DNA from: Shewanella electrica
GTDB lineage: Bacteria > Pseudomonadota > Gammaproteobacteria > Enterobacterales > Shewanellaceae
Assembly: GCF_022321485.1 (NCBI RefSeq)
Contig: NZ_JAKOGG010000003.1
Location: forward strand, 124,001 to 188,000
DNA length: 64,000 nucleotides
Reading direction: 5' to 3'
A model generated the notes under the pieces. The model saw nothing but the letters and a program-made list of their open reading frames with translations, searched no databases and was not told where the DNA came from. The translations under genes and the position numbers were made by a program. Shown piece by piece: positions 17,405-27,324 of the stretch (position 1 is the stretch's first letter; every line of letters begins with the position of its first letter).

Positions 17405-18512
17405 AAGCGAAGGCTTTTGGATCGTAGTAGTTCAGTGGATCACCATCAACTTCAGCGTATGGATAACCGAAGTTATTCATTTGGCCTTGGGCAGCAGCAG
17501 GGGCCAGCTCAAAATCACGTGCATAGTTAAAGCCAACCCAGTTCATTTCCCAGTTACCAAACAGGTATTTGTTTACTGCCTGCACGTTAGCATCGGTGTG
17601 CTTGGCTTTTTCTGCCAAACGCATTTTGCTCACGTCAGCAGGGTCAACCGGCACCCAACCAAAACCTGCCAAGAAGAACATGGCGCGGCAGTGTTGACCA
17701 CCGGTTTCGCTGGCTACGCCATCTTTAGCGCTACCAAAGGCCGATGAGTATTGCCCCATCTTGATCGCTTGCCCCAAACGAATACCAAACATTTCACGCG
17801 CTGGTAGACCAGCAGCACGAGCTAACGCCACAAATACTGAGTTGGTATCGGTACATTTACCTGCCAACTTACCGCTTTCCAAAATGGCGCGCACATCACC
17901 TTGACCACAGCCGATAACGCTGTTGTCACGTTCCATATTTTCGCTGACCCACAGATAGATCTTATGGGCTTTTTTCAGTGGGTTAGTTTCATCACCAACA
18001 ATTTTATCGGCGGTCTTTTTAACGATACCGTCAGTTGGGATGTGGGCAGTAGCTTGCAGGAAGCGTTGTACTTCAGTTGGATAAGCGATGTTGCTTGGCG
18101 TGCGATACAGATCTAAAGCACCGCTAGCCATTGGCTCCCAATCTTCAGTAGAGATATCCAGCTCAACATTCACTGTCATTGGCTTGTCAGATTTGTTCCA
18201 AGTCACCAATAAGGCTTTAGCACCGTAGTTGTTTTCTACCGTGATATACGCATCATCATGATTGCCTTTCACATCCATATGATTCAGCTTCTGGAATACG
18301 GTATCTTCTGGCAATGGAATCCACAGATTTACTTTACCAGCCGATCCCAGAGGTGGCTTGACGTCGTATGCTTGAGCCAAAGTGAAACGACGACGAGCAG
18401 CAACAGTATCTTGCTTAGCTGCACCAGAGGTTACAGCACTCGCCATCACAGGTGTTACCATGCCAGCAGCTGACATAATCGCAGCACCTTTTAAAAATTC
18501 ACGTCTTAGCAT
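17376..18512 (-). CDS. Tat-exported transglutaminase-like cysteine protein
   Basis: 378 residues. A Tat signal (RREFLKGAA, hydrophobic core, MASA) directs it folded to the periplasm. The transglutaminase-like domain (about 175-300) has a full Cys-His-Asp triad: Cys220 in GKCTDTNSVF, His274 in GGQHCRAMFF and Asp290 in WVPVDPADV. Members are amidases, proteases or cross-linkers; the reaction here is not known. It is the first gene of an operon with merT and merP, overlapping merT by 29 bp. That pairing suggests a link to metal handling in the periplasm, but this is inference. Confidence 0.85.
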   Translation of the reverse strand: MLRREFLKGAAIMSAAGMVTPVMASAVTSGAAKQDTVAARRRFTLAQAYDVKPPLGSAGKVNLWIPLPEDTVFQKLNHMDVKGNHDDAYITVENNYGAKALLVTWNKSDKPMTVNVELDISTEDWEPMASGALDLYRTPSNIAYPTEVQRFLQATAHIPTDGIVKKTADKIVGDETNPLKKAHKIYLWVSENMERDNSVIGCGQGDVRAILESGKLAGKCTDTNSVFVALARAAGLPAREMFGIRLGQAIKMGQYSSAFGSAKDGVASETGGQHCRAMFFLAGFGWVPVDPADVSKMRLAEKAKHTDANVQAVNKYLFGNWEMNWVGFNYARDFELAPAAAQGQMNNFGYPYAEVDGDPLNYYDPKAFAYDYRSTEQR

Positions 18513-18787
18513 TACTCAATCCTTAATTCTGAATCTTTGCTATTCATCTTTTTGTGCCCTTGGCAGCCTAGCCGCAGCTAAACCGCCAACAGGCGAAAAT
18601 TTGCTGTTGTTTCGCGCATAGGCTAACGAGCAACACCAACAAAAAACACTGTCAAAAAGAGAAATAATGACATTAGCCACAGCTAAATAAGCAGCCTAGG
18701 ACAAATTGTCGCATTTACTGCTTTTAAAACCGTGCCTAGATCACATTTCAGTTAAGGCTAAATAGCGCTAGCAGCAGCATCCCGCCA

Positions 18788-20005
18788 TTAACGTAAGCCG
18801 ATCTCCACGTCTTGGATGATAAAGTTACCATCATAAATTTCGTGCTCGTGACCGAGCGGTTCAAGCGCGAAAAACTGCTTATGCTCTTCGCTGAGTCCTT
18901 CAAAACCACCAATCACTTGGAAGATCCAACTCTCGCGGTCCCACGGCAAACCTTGTTCACTGAGGTAATCCAACGCCGACTGGTTTTGACCCGATTCAAT
19001 CACCGCGCAGAAATACTGCTCCACCGCCTGCTTCAGTGGGTTATCGGGGATATCAAACTCCTCGGTAGCGCCCACTTCAACCACGCTTGGCTCGGCTACT
19101 GGCAGCGCTTGCTGTTCGCGGCTGATGGTGCGGATGCTGGCCACCACCTGCATCAGATCCGCCTCGTGGTGAATGTTATTCACATCGGCGGCCGCTGGGG
19201 CTAACAAGGCTTCGGCTTGATTGAACAGTACAGGAACCTGCTTGTGCGCCACATGGTCGGCCACTTCATATTCTGGGTGCAGATCGGTAAACAGCAACCA
19301 GCCTTTGAGTAAGCGGGTACGGCCTTGGATTTGGCGGAAACGACCGAGCAACTCCAGCAAGCGGCTTTGCACCACGCTCAACTCTTGGGCGCAATTGGTC
19401 AGGGTTTCTTGCAAACTGGTCACCAGCAACCGGCGCAGCTCGCGAATATCGCCCGCCAGCTCGCTGAGTTCAGCAAACTCAAACATCTCTAAGCCGTTGA
19501 GCAAGTCAGTCACTTGGCTTTGAGCTAATTCGTTTTCACGGATTTTGGCACTAAGCGAGCCAACATAACCGAACTCGTTATTGATGCGGCCCCACAGCAC
19601 CCGCACTGAGTAGCGCAAGCTTTCAGTGAAGCTATAGACTTGCTCAGATAAGTCAGCCAAATAGGCTTCAGCGGCACTGTAATCTACGCTGGCACGGGCT
19701 TCGCGATAGTGACCGGCGATGGTCTTAATGGTCGCCAAGGCCGAACCGACGTTGGCGTTGATCTGGCGGTTACGCTCATCTTTGAGGCCATCTTCCAGCA
19801 ACGCCCGCACATTGCGCGACAAACGCAGTGGCTCGTTCGGCTCCGGCCGCCACAGAATGCCGCTTTCGGTCAGTTTATTAACCGCCGCAGGCTCTAAGTT
19901 TTGCTCATCCACACTGCCGTTGAGGTAAGCGTCCATCACCAGCTCGGCGTTGCGGCCGAGCAATCTGAGCAGCTTAACCCCGGATTGATGCAGGTTATTG
20001 CTCAT
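18788..20005 (-). CDS. mksF: MksF-like kleisin subunit of a condensin
   Basis: 405 residues. The N-terminal part (about 1-75) looks like a winged helix (NKLTESGILWRPEP, LRLSRNVRALLED), then a long helical region (about 85-250), then a C-terminal small domain (about 320-405), the general layout of MukF/MksF kleisins. It begins 1 bp after the mksE-like stop. It would bridge the SMC heads and recruit MksE. Family identity rests on gene context and fold pattern rather than on a sharp motif; some databases mislabel such proteins as metabolic enzymes. It is the last gene of the operon. Confidence 0.7.
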   Translation of the reverse strand: MSNNLHQSGVKLLRLLGRNAELVMDAYLNGSVDEQNLEPAAVNKLTESGILWRPEPNEPLRLSRNVRALLEDGLKDERNRQINANVGSALATIKTIAGHYREARASVDYSAAEAYLADLSEQVYSFTESLRYSVRVLWGRINNEFGYVGSLSAKIRENELAQSQVTDLLNGLEMFEFAELSELAGDIRELRRLLVTSLQETLTNCAQELSVVQSRLLELLGRFRQIQGRTRLLKGWLLFTDLHPEYEVADHVAHKQVPVLFNQAEALLAPAAADVNNIHHEADLMQVVASIRTISREQQALPVAEPSVVEVGATEEFDIPDNPLKQAVEQYFCAVIESGQNQSALDYLSEQGLPWDRESWIFQVIGGFEGLSEEHKQFFALEPLGHEHEIYDGNFIIQDVEIGLR

Positions 20006-20006
20006 A

Positions 20007-20645
20007 TCAGATCAGCTCCCGTTGGGTGGCGGTTTCTGCTTGTGCTTCCAAACTCAGGCTTTCGGTTTCGTCGATAAAGCGGATCACTTCGTAGAGATAA
20101 TCCAGCTTGCCGGTGGCGATAAAAATCTGCTTTTCAGGGTTGGGTTTAACCAGATAACCCAGATCGACCAAGCGCTTAAACACCAGTTTGATCTGCCCAT
20201 CAACGCTGCTGGCGCTAGAGCCAAACAAACGGTATTGGCTCAGTTTCGCCAGTTGCTCACGAAACGCTGGCGTGTCTTCAATACGGGTTTGCAGTTCAGT
20301 TAACCGCACTGGTGCGCCTTGCGATAACGGCGCATCTTGGCCGCTAGCTTCTTGCACCAACACCAACCATTCCACCAGCGGGATCAGCGATTGGCAGATC
20401 TCGCGGAACTGCGCCGAAATCACTTTACGCTCGTTGTCACCCAGATTGACGTAACCCGCGAAGAACACTTCGCCTTCCGCCGCTTGCGCCACGGTACGAT
20501 TAATCTGGTTTAAGTAGTTTTCTACTTTGTCTAACGTGGCCGGGCTTTTCAGCGCACGCCAGCCATCTTCAAAGGTGGTCCGGCAGATAAACTCGCCGCG
20601 CAACAGACGTTCAATCAGCTCACCGGTAGCAATTATTTCACTCAT
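20007..20645 (-). CDS. mksE: MksE-like condensin accessory subunit
   Basis: 212 residues, mostly helical with two winged-helix-like parts. The N-terminal ELIERLLRGEFICRTTFED and WRALKSPATLDKVENYL stretches and the C-terminal FKRLVDLGYLVKP segment fit MukE/MksE-type proteins. Its ATG overlaps the SMC stop (ATGA) and it is followed 1 bp later by the kleisin gene, so the three proteins are made together. It would bind the kleisin and modulate head engagement and DNA binding. Confidence 0.7.
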   Translation of the reverse strand: MSEIIATGELIERLLRGEFICRTTFEDGWRALKSPATLDKVENYLNQINRTVAQAAEGEVFFAGYVNLGDNERKVISAQFREICQSLIPLVEWLVLVQEASGQDAPLSQGAPVRLTELQTRIEDTPAFREQLAKLSQYRLFGSSASSVDGQIKLVFKRLVDLGYLVKPNPEKQIFIATGKLDYLYEVIRFIDETESLSLEAQAETATQRELI

Positions 20646-23600
20646 TGTGCAACTCCTTCAGCGGCTTGACGTTGTTTCAGCAGTTCGGCAATCGGGTCAA
20701 TTTTCGGCTTCACCGTTTGCAGCTTGCGCGTCTGTTTATTGATGATGTAGCGGTTAGCAAACAGGCCGAGCACTTCAGATTCAGGGTTCGGGAACGCGCC
20801 CAGTACGTTGATGTCGTTGTTCTCACAGGCATCGAAAATCTTCTTCACGTTGCTGTGGTGCAGCGTGCCCAGTTCGTCGATCGGCCAATGAATGGTGACG
20901 TTGGCTTTGCCACGCAGCAAGCGGGTAAACGCCAGCAGAAACTTACACAAAATCAGGTAAGCCATACCGTGACTGGACGATTCGTTTAACTGGCGATCGG
21001 TGCGGATCACCAAGTCAGAGTTGCCCTCTTTCAAGCGCAGTTCAATCTCCAGCAGTTTGGCGATGCCGCCGGTCAGCGCGGAGCGGCCGATAATATCCAG
21101 CGCGCGGCGCATGCTGTCGGTGTAATGCTCATCTGGCAGGGTGCTAAAGCCATCGGCTTTCCACGCGCGGAACGCTTTCACAAAGGTTTCCAGCTCCGGC
21201 CAGAACTCCAATTCGCTAATGCGTGAACGGATGCGCACCGCAGAATCTGAAACGCCATCGAGGAACAGCTCTTCGCCTACTTCGCGGGTAATACGTGCAC
21301 TTTGCGAGGCAATACGACGGTCAATATCCGCCAGCACGTCGTAAAACGCATTGAGGTTCAAACCAAAGTTACGCCCCTGTTCACGCAGACCAGTGACCAC
21401 TTGCGGCACCATCTCGTTCAGCAGCAGGCCCAGCTCTGGCACCAGTTTATGGTAGTTGAGCAGGCGAATACCTTTGTCGGTCAGGTAAGCTGCGCCTTCA
21501 CGCGAGCGCTCCCAGGTTTCTGACAAGCTCGAGCCAGATTTGCTGGCGATCACTTGGTCAAAGTGATCCACATATTGCTTCACTTCGGTGAGCATATGTT
21601 CGCGTTTCAGCAGCAAATCTTCGCCTTGGCGCAGGCGTTCCGCCAAGCTGCCTGGGGTTTCTTCGCTGGTGCGCGGCAGTTTCAAGTCCGCCAGTTTACG
21701 CAGCAAGCTGCGCAGTTTGGTGAGGTATTCAGAAGCTTCCACCTGCGCCGCATCCGATTGACGACGGGCAGTTTCCAGCTCTTGGCGACGCTGTTTCACT
21801 TCGTTAGCACGCTGCTTCAACTGTGCGTCCAGATCCGACACCGCTTGTTTGGCTTTGGCAAGGCCAGTCACTAAGCTCGGCTTACGTGCCAACCACACAT
21901 GTTGATACCAATCTTCGTAGCGTAACACTTCGCTGCGGCGCTGCTCGGCTTTGGCGATCTGCGCATCAAGGTCGCGCATTTGGCGTTTGAGTGCGACGAT
22001 TTCGTCTTCGTTAATGCCGCGCGATTTCAGCTCGTTGCGATACCAAGTTTCGCAGGCTTTCTGCTCCTCTTTGGCACGTTCGCGGCGTTGGTTAATGCTG
22101 TCGCGCAGTTGTTGTAGCTGTTGCTCGATGGCACCGGTAACATCCTGCCAATACACCTGCTTTTCCATGCGCGCTTCGAGCGCTAGCTCTTTTTGCTGCT
22201 CTAACCAATCTAAGTGTTGGTTGTGCAGTTGCTTCAGCTCATGGTCAATTTGGGTCAGGCGTTTACCAGCTTGCGCTTTACGCTCCGCCAGTGCTTTGTT
22301 GATTTCCGCTTGGGTGTTGCGGCGCTCTTCAAACAGGCGGCGCACATCGTCACGCAGGTTTTTATAGCTGGTACGGGCAAAGGTCAGCTCGCGGTTGAGC
22401 TGTTCTAGCGCAGCGTTAGCTTGCACCAGTTGCTCTTCCGCTTGCTGCTTAGATTCTTCAGCGCTGCTCAGTGCTTCTTCGGCACTGGCGAGACGAATGC
22501 GCAGCTCAGTTTCACTGGCGGCATAAGCGGGTAAGTCGATCGCTTTCAGATCCAACTGCACGCCAAACAGCGATTCGGTCATGTCGCCCGCTACCGGATG
22601 CAAATCCGTGCGATACAGCAGTTCTGGGTTAATCACTTTGCCCAGCGCTTGCTCCCAACCCGGTTGCTCACGGCGCAAAAACTCCAGCAGCGTGTGCGAC
22701 TGCGGGAACAGCATCTGTTTGATCTCTTCCAGCTCGCTTTGGCGATCGTTAACGCGCAACGACGCCAGACGCAGCGTTTCGGTGGCTTGTTCGCGGGCGG
22801 CTTTGAGCTTGCGCTCGTCGCTGCTCAAACGTTCCACTTTATGGTTGGCGGCTTCTTGCTCGGCATCGGCGCGGTCGATACGCTCATCAAACACCGCCAG
22901 CGACATTTTCTCGTCTTCGGTGTAAGTCACGCTGTCGACTTTGAGTTTCAGCTCGGCGGCTTGCAGCTTGAGATCATATTGCTGCTGTTGATGGCGCTGT
23001 TTGCCAGCATCCATCTGTTCGCGCCAGTAGCGATCCACCTCGGCTAAATCATCGCTCGCCAGTTGCTTTTGCTTGTCGAGCGCGGCGCGTTGATCGTCCT
23101 GCTCGCTGTGCAGTTTTTCCAGCTCGCGGTTAAGTTGTTCACCAATTTTGCTACGGCGCGCATTGTAGGCCGCTTCGACGTCTTGGTGTTTTTCGGTCAG
23201 CAGCTTGTGGCGTTCGCCGAGGTTTTCGAGGTCAACCCGCCAGTGCGGCAGTTGCTCCAAATCGGCTTTGGCTTGCTCAATGTCAGCATCCAGATAGGCG
23301 GCTTGCTGGTTCTCGATGTTGTCGAGCTCTTGCTCAAGATTGCTGGCATCGCCTTTGGCGGCGGATAAGTCTAAGCTCAGCTCGTCGCGCTGTTCTTTCC
23401 ACTGCTCGTCGAGCATTTTCAGTTGCAGGTTCAGCTCTTGCGCGCGGGTTTGTTCTTTTTCGGCGCGCTCGGTTTGCAGCACTTCATCACTGCGGAAACC
23501 ACCAGCAAGGCTGGCTAAGCGCAGCTCTGCCGCTTGTAGCTCGTTGAACTCTTGCTCCAGCTTTTCATATTCTGGACGGATCTTATCGAAACCGGCAATC

Positions 23601-24319
23601 AACTGGCTTTCGCGGATCCACGCTTCTACACGTTGCGGGTTGATGCTGGAGGTCGGCGGATTAACGCCGTCTTCTTCCAAAATAGCGGCGATCATCGATT
23701 TGATCGTCTCCATTTTGCCCTCTTTCGAGTGCACCGCTTTAGCCAGTTTTTCAATGTGGCGCAGCGAATGTTCGGCATCGCACAGCGAGAACGTACGAGC
23801 GTAGTTGCGCAGTTCAGTGCGGTTGCTGCCAGTGCTTAACAGGCTGCGATCGTTCTGAATGATGGCGCGATATTCGCGAGTGTTGAGCAAGTTAGTGTAC
23901 GGCACGTTGAGCTTGCCAAATACGCTACGCAGTTCAGCCATGGTGTGACACAAAATGGTGTCGCCGTTGCGGCTTTTAACGTAATCCTCTAGCTCAAACG
24001 CTTTAGCAGCAAAGCGGTAGTTCACCCCTTTGCCGTCACCAGCGGAGGCCATAATCGCTTGATAGTAGTGGCCGTCGGCTTTTTGGTATTCGTAGATGAT
24101 GTAGCTGGCTTCGTGTGGCAGATACCAACGCTCGAAGCTGTCACGGGTTGATGGCACTACGCGGCTGGGGTATTCGCCGTAAAATACTGGCACCAAACGC
24201 TGCAAAGTGGTTTTACCGGAGGCGTTGGTACCACAAATGTTGGTATGGCCATCAAGGCGCAGTTCCACCACGCCGGGCAAGTGAGTATCAATCAGTATAA
24301 TTCTGATAAGGCTTGGCAT
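20642..24319 (-). CDS. mksB: MksB-like SMC ATPase (DUF3584)
   Basis: 1225 residues. The N-terminal head has Walker A GTNASGKT (30-37) and a YLP motif (66-68), the two conserved motifs described for DUF3584. Long coiled coils (about 230-540 and 610-960) flank a central hinge-like region (about 545-605). The C-terminal head has a signature-like LNESSSHG (about 1111-1118) and Walker B IHWPIDE ending at Asp1148-Glu1149. It is an ATP-driven DNA-loop-forming condensin of the MukB/MksB/JetC group. ATG 24319 has AAGGA 5 nt upstream. It is first in the operon, the reverse of the mukF-mukE-mukB order. No MksG/JetD nuclease gene follows. Confidence 0.88.
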   Translation of the reverse strand: MPSLIRIILIDTHLPGVVELRLDGHTNICGTNASGKTTLQRLVPVFYGEYPSRVVPSTRDSFERWYLPHEASYIIYEYQKADGHYYQAIMASAGDGKGVNYRFAAKAFELEDYVKSRNGDTILCHTMAELRSVFGKLNVPYTNLLNTREYRAIIQNDRSLLSTGSNRTELRNYARTFSLCDAEHSLRHIEKLAKAVHSKEGKMETIKSMIAAILEEDGVNPPTSSINPQRVEAWIRESQLIAGFDKIRPEYEKLEQEFNELQAAELRLASLAGGFRSDEVLQTERAEKEQTRAQELNLQLKMLDEQWKEQRDELSLDLSAAKGDASNLEQELDNIENQQAAYLDADIEQAKADLEQLPHWRVDLENLGERHKLLTEKHQDVEAAYNARRSKIGEQLNRELEKLHSEQDDQRAALDKQKQLASDDLAEVDRYWREQMDAGKQRHQQQQYDLKLQAAELKLKVDSVTYTEDEKMSLAVFDERIDRADAEQEAANHKVERLSSDERKLKAAREQATETLRLASLRVNDRQSELEEIKQMLFPQSHTLLEFLRREQPGWEQALGKVINPELLYRTDLHPVAGDMTESLFGVQLDLKAIDLPAYAASETELRIRLASAEEALSSAEESKQQAEEQLVQANAALEQLNRELTFARTSYKNLRDDVRRLFEERRNTQAEINKALAERKAQAGKRLTQIDHELKQLHNQHLDWLEQQKELALEARMEKQVYWQDVTGAIEQQLQQLRDSINQRRERAKEEQKACETWYRNELKSRGINEDEIVALKRQMRDLDAQIAKAEQRRSEVLRYEDWYQHVWLARKPSLVTGLAKAKQAVSDLDAQLKQRANEVKQRRQELETARRQSDAAQVEASEYLTKLRSLLRKLADLKLPRTSEETPGSLAERLRQGEDLLLKREHMLTEVKQYVDHFDQVIASKSGSSLSETWERSREGAAYLTDKGIRLLNYHKLVPELGLLLNEMVPQVVTGLREQGRNFGLNLNAFYDVLADIDRRIASQSARITREVGEELFLDGVSDSAVRIRSRISELEFWPELETFVKAFRAWKADGFSTLPDEHYTDSMRRALDIIGRSALTGGIAKLLEIELRLKEGNSDLVIRTDRQLNESSSHGMAYLILCKFLLAFTRLLRGKANVTIHWPIDELGTLHHSNVKKIFDACENNDINVLGAFPNPESEVLGLFANRYIINKQTRKLQTVKPKIDPIAELLKQRQAAEGVAQ

Positions 24320-24515
24320 AATTATCCTTATTGTTCAAAAAGATGACGTTCCTTTTTGTTTTTACGGTGTCATCTTTCGCAAACGGTCTGAAGCCGCCCA
24401 TAAACGCAAGCTTCCTAAAGTACTTAAAACCCTAAACGTTAGCAACGCAATCACCGGAAAACTGCACTGGCAGCTCGCTTTTGATGCTGAAATTTAACGA
24501 GATGAACAGCGCGGG

Positions 24516-24707
24516 TTAATCGGGCTTAAACAAGCCGATCACTTCGCTTTTGGCTTTTTGGCTGACTTTGGCTTCTGTTTGTTGTTCGCGGTAGTCACAC
24601 TCGACACATTCCACGGTCTCAATACCGTTTTCTTTAAACAACACTATGCTGTCTTGCGCGTGACACTTGGGGCATTTCGCTCCGGCAACAAATCGTTTTC
24701 TGGTCAT
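24516..24707 (-). CDS. yheV: YheV-family putative metal-binding protein
   Basis: About 63 residues from ATG 24707; upstream in-frame ATGs exist and no SD decides between them. It matches the YheV pattern: TRKRFVAGAKCPKC, then CVECDYRE, ending in VIGLFKPD. The two Cys-x2-Cys pairs suggest a zinc ribbon. Function is unknown. It lies head-to-head with yheS; a yheV/yheS neighbourhood is also seen in enterobacteria. Confidence 0.88.
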   Translation of the reverse strand: MTRKRFVAGAKCPKCHAQDSIVLFKENGIETVECVECDYREQQTEAKVSQKAKSEVIGLFKPD

Positions 24708-24859
24708 GTTTATCATGGGCGTTAACATTCGAATGGGCACATTTTGCCACATTCATCGCGGCCACGGCAGTTTTTCCTTGCGCGCAACGGTAGCACTGCT
24801 AGCGGCGTCTAGGCTATGATCGGCGCTCAATTTTCCAGACCATGAATTTGACGCCGTAG

Positions 24860-26770
24860 ATGATCACCATTTCCCAAGCACAACTGATCCGTGGCAGTAA
24901 AACACTGCTCAATGACGCCTCCATGACACTGTACCCCGGCCACAAAGTCGGTCTGGTCGGCGCCAATGGTACCGGTAAATCATCGCTACTGGCGTTGATC
25001 ATGGGCAAGTTGCAGCTGGATATGGGCGAAATCCAAGTGCCAAGCCAATGGCAGATTGCCACGGTAGCGCAGGAAACACCGGCGCTGGATGTGTCTGCCT
25101 TAGAATATGTGCTGGATGGCGACCGAGAGTTCCGTCAACTTGAACAACAGTTGGCACAAGCCGAAGCCGACAACGACGGCCATAAAATTGCCGATCTGCA
25201 CGGTAAGCTGGATGCCGTGGGTGGCTATAGCATTCGTGCCCGCGCGGGCATGTTGTTGGCCGGGCTTGGCTTTAGCGAAGAGAAACAAAACAACCCGGTG
25301 AGAAGTTTTTCCGGTGGTTGGCGCATGCGCTTGAACTTGGCGCAGGCGCTGTTGTGTCGCTCAGACTTACTGCTGCTAGACGAACCCACCAACCACTTAG
25401 ACTTAGATACCATGTTCTGGCTGGAAAGCTGGCTCAAAAGCTATCAAGGCACGCTGGTACTCATCAGCCACGACCGCGATTTTATCGACGGCGTAGTGGG
25501 TGAAATCATCCACGTAGAAAACCAGCAACTGAACTACTACAAAGGCAACTACAGCGCCTTTGAGCGCATTCGTGCCGAACGCATGGAACAGCAACAGATC
25601 GCCTTTGAACGCCAGCAACGTGAACGCGCCCATATGCAATCGTTTGTCGATCGTTTCCGCTACAAGGCGAGTAAAGCGCGCCAAGCACAAAGCCGCCTAA
25701 AAGCGTTGGAAAAGATGGCTGAGTTGATGCCGGCCAAGGCCGATAGCGAATTCCACATGGAGTTTTTAGAGCCACACGCGCTGCCTAATCCGTTGGTGGC
25801 GATGGAGAAAGTTGCCGTCGGTTATGGCGATGTCACTATTCTCAACTCGGTGCATTTGAACTTAGTGCCCGGCGCGCGCATTGGCCTGCTCGGCCGTAAC
25901 GGCGCCGGTAAATCCACGCTGATCAAACTGCTGGCCGGAGAGCTACAAGCACAGCGCGGCAAATATGAGCCTAATCCCGGCCTGAAAATCGGTTACTTTG
26001 CCCAGCACCAAATCGAATATCTGCGCTTAGATGACACGCCGCTGATGCACCTACAACGCTTAGCGCCAGATACCCGCGAGCAAGAGCTGCGTGACTTCCT
26101 TGGCGGTTTTGGCTTCCACGGCGATATGGCATTAGCGCCAGTGCGACCGTTTTCTGGCGGTGAAAAGGCCCGTTTGGTATTGGCACTGTTGGTGTGGCAA
26201 CGCCCTAACCTGCTGCTGCTTGACGAACCCACCAACCACTTAGACCTAGATATGCGCCATGCGCTGACGGTAGCGCTGCAAGGGTTTGAAGGCGCGATGG
26301 TGATTGTGTCGCACGATCGTCATCTGCTGCGGTTAACCTGTGACGATTACTACTTAGTAGACAACGGCGATGTAGAGAGCTTTAACGGTGATTTGGATGA
26401 CTATCATCAGTGGTTACTCGATGCCGCCAAGGCGGCCAAAGCGACGCCCGTCAGTAGCGACGACAGCAAACCACAGCAAGATAAAAAGCAGCAAAAGCGC
26501 TTGGAAGCCGAGCTGCGCCAAAAATTATCACCGCTGAAAAAACAACAAGCTAAGTTTGAAACCCAGCAGCAAAAATTCACTGACCGCTTGGCCGAGTTAG
26601 AAGAGAAACTGGCAGATACCAGCTTGTACGAAGCGCAAAATAAAGCGACGTTGACCGAGATCCTCAACGAACGCACCACGCTACAACAGCAGTTGGAAGA
26701 GAGCGAGTTGCAATGGCTAGACTTGCAAGAGCAGATTGACAATATTGAGCAACAAGCAGATATTTCATAA
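24860..26770 (+). CDS. yheS: ABC-F ATPase YheS
   Basis: 636 residues, the usual length of YheS. Two ABC cassettes without membrane segments: Walker A GANGTGKSS (34-42) and GRNGAGKST, signatures SFSGGWRMRL and PFSGGEKARL, and two LLLLDEPTNHLDLD Walker B stretches. A linker between the cassettes and a charged coiled-coil C-terminus (about 540-636) are typical. ABC-F proteins act on ribosomes, relieving stalled or antibiotic-bound states. The start at 24860 has only a weak SD. The next gene follows after 42 bp and may be co-transcribed. Confidence 0.95.
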   Translation: MITISQAQLIRGSKTLLNDASMTLYPGHKVGLVGANGTGKSSLLALIMGKLQLDMGEIQVPSQWQIATVAQETPALDVSALEYVLDGDREFRQLEQQLAQAEADNDGHKIADLHGKLDAVGGYSIRARAGMLLAGLGFSEEKQNNPVRSFSGGWRMRLNLAQALLCRSDLLLLDEPTNHLDLDTMFWLESWLKSYQGTLVLISHDRDFIDGVVGEIIHVENQQLNYYKGNYSAFERIRAERMEQQQIAFERQQRERAHMQSFVDRFRYKASKARQAQSRLKALEKMAELMPAKADSEFHMEFLEPHALPNPLVAMEKVAVGYGDVTILNSVHLNLVPGARIGLLGRNGAGKSTLIKLLAGELQAQRGKYEPNPGLKIGYFAQHQIEYLRLDDTPLMHLQRLAPDTREQELRDFLGGFGFHGDMALAPVRPFSGGEKARLVLALLVWQRPNLLLLDEPTNHLDLDMRHALTVALQGFEGAMVIVSHDRHLLRLTCDDYYLVDNGDVESFNGDLDDYHQWLLDAAKAAKATPVSSDDSKPQQDKKQQKRLEAELRQKLSPLKKQQAKFETQQQKFTDRLAELEEKLADTSLYEAQNKATLTEILNERTTLQQQLEESELQWLDLQEQIDNIEQQADIS

Positions 26771-26812
26771 GACTAAAGTTCAACAGTCCCACGATAGAAG
26801 GAATTATACGAG

Positions 26813-27256
26813 GTGACACAAGTGTCTGTATTTAATCCCGCCCTATGGGAAGAATGTGAGTCTTTATACCCAACACTGGAGCAGGTTTGCCTGCAACTGC
26901 AAGATCAATATGGGTTGATCGCCAATCTGCTGTTATTAGCCTTTGTGCTCGACAAAAAGCAAATTGGTTTGCCACATGATACGTGGCAAGAACTGCATCA
27001 ACAGGTTGATGGTTGGCAATCTCGGGTACTGACGCCGTTTCGCCGCTTGCGTAAGCTAGCCAAAAGTAATGTGGCCGCTACCGAATATCAGCAAATGCTC
27101 GATGTCGAGCTATTGCTAGAGCGCAAAGGTCAGCTGTTTGTCTCGCACCAACTCGAAGTCATCGCACCGGAGATTTCGCAAGATAACAGCAACTTGAGCG
27201 ATTACCTGTCGCTATTTAACATCGATCAGCAGCAATTTCCGCAGTTACAAGCGTAA
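26813..27256 (+). CDS. TIGR02444/DUF2390-like protein
   Basis: 147 residues from GTG 26813, with AAGGA 10 nt upstream. A helical protein; FNPALWEECESLYPTLEQVCLQLQDQYG at its N-terminus followed by NLLLLAFVLDKKQ and WRSRVL-like LTPFRRLRKLAK resemble the TIGR02444 family found next to yheS in related marine bacteria. Function is unknown. A hairpin terminator follows 17 bp after the stop. Confidence 0.75.
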   Translation: MTQVSVFNPALWEECESLYPTLEQVCLQLQDQYGLIANLLLLAFVLDKKQIGLPHDTWQELHQQVDGWQSRVLTPFRRLRKLAKSNVAATEYQQMLDVELLLERKGQLFVSHQLEVIAPEISQDNSNLSDYLSLFNIDQQQFPQLQA

Positions 27257-27273
27257 GTTGCCACCGCCCCATC

Positions 27274-27299
27274 AAAAGCCGCCTAAATCGCGGCTTTTT
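27274..27299 (+). terminator. intrinsic terminator after the TIGR02444-like gene
   Basis: AAAAGCCGC (27274-27282) pairs with GCGGCTTTT (27290-27298) around a 7-base loop and ends in a T-run. Confidence 0.85.
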
Positions 27300-27324
27300 C
27301 GTTTTAAAAGAACAGGAGATTCTT

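Noticed and set aside
18788-24319. Complete Wadjet (JetABCD) plasmid-defence system
   Set aside because: No JetD/MksG topoisomerase-like gene lies on either side; the next genes are a transglutaminase and yheV.
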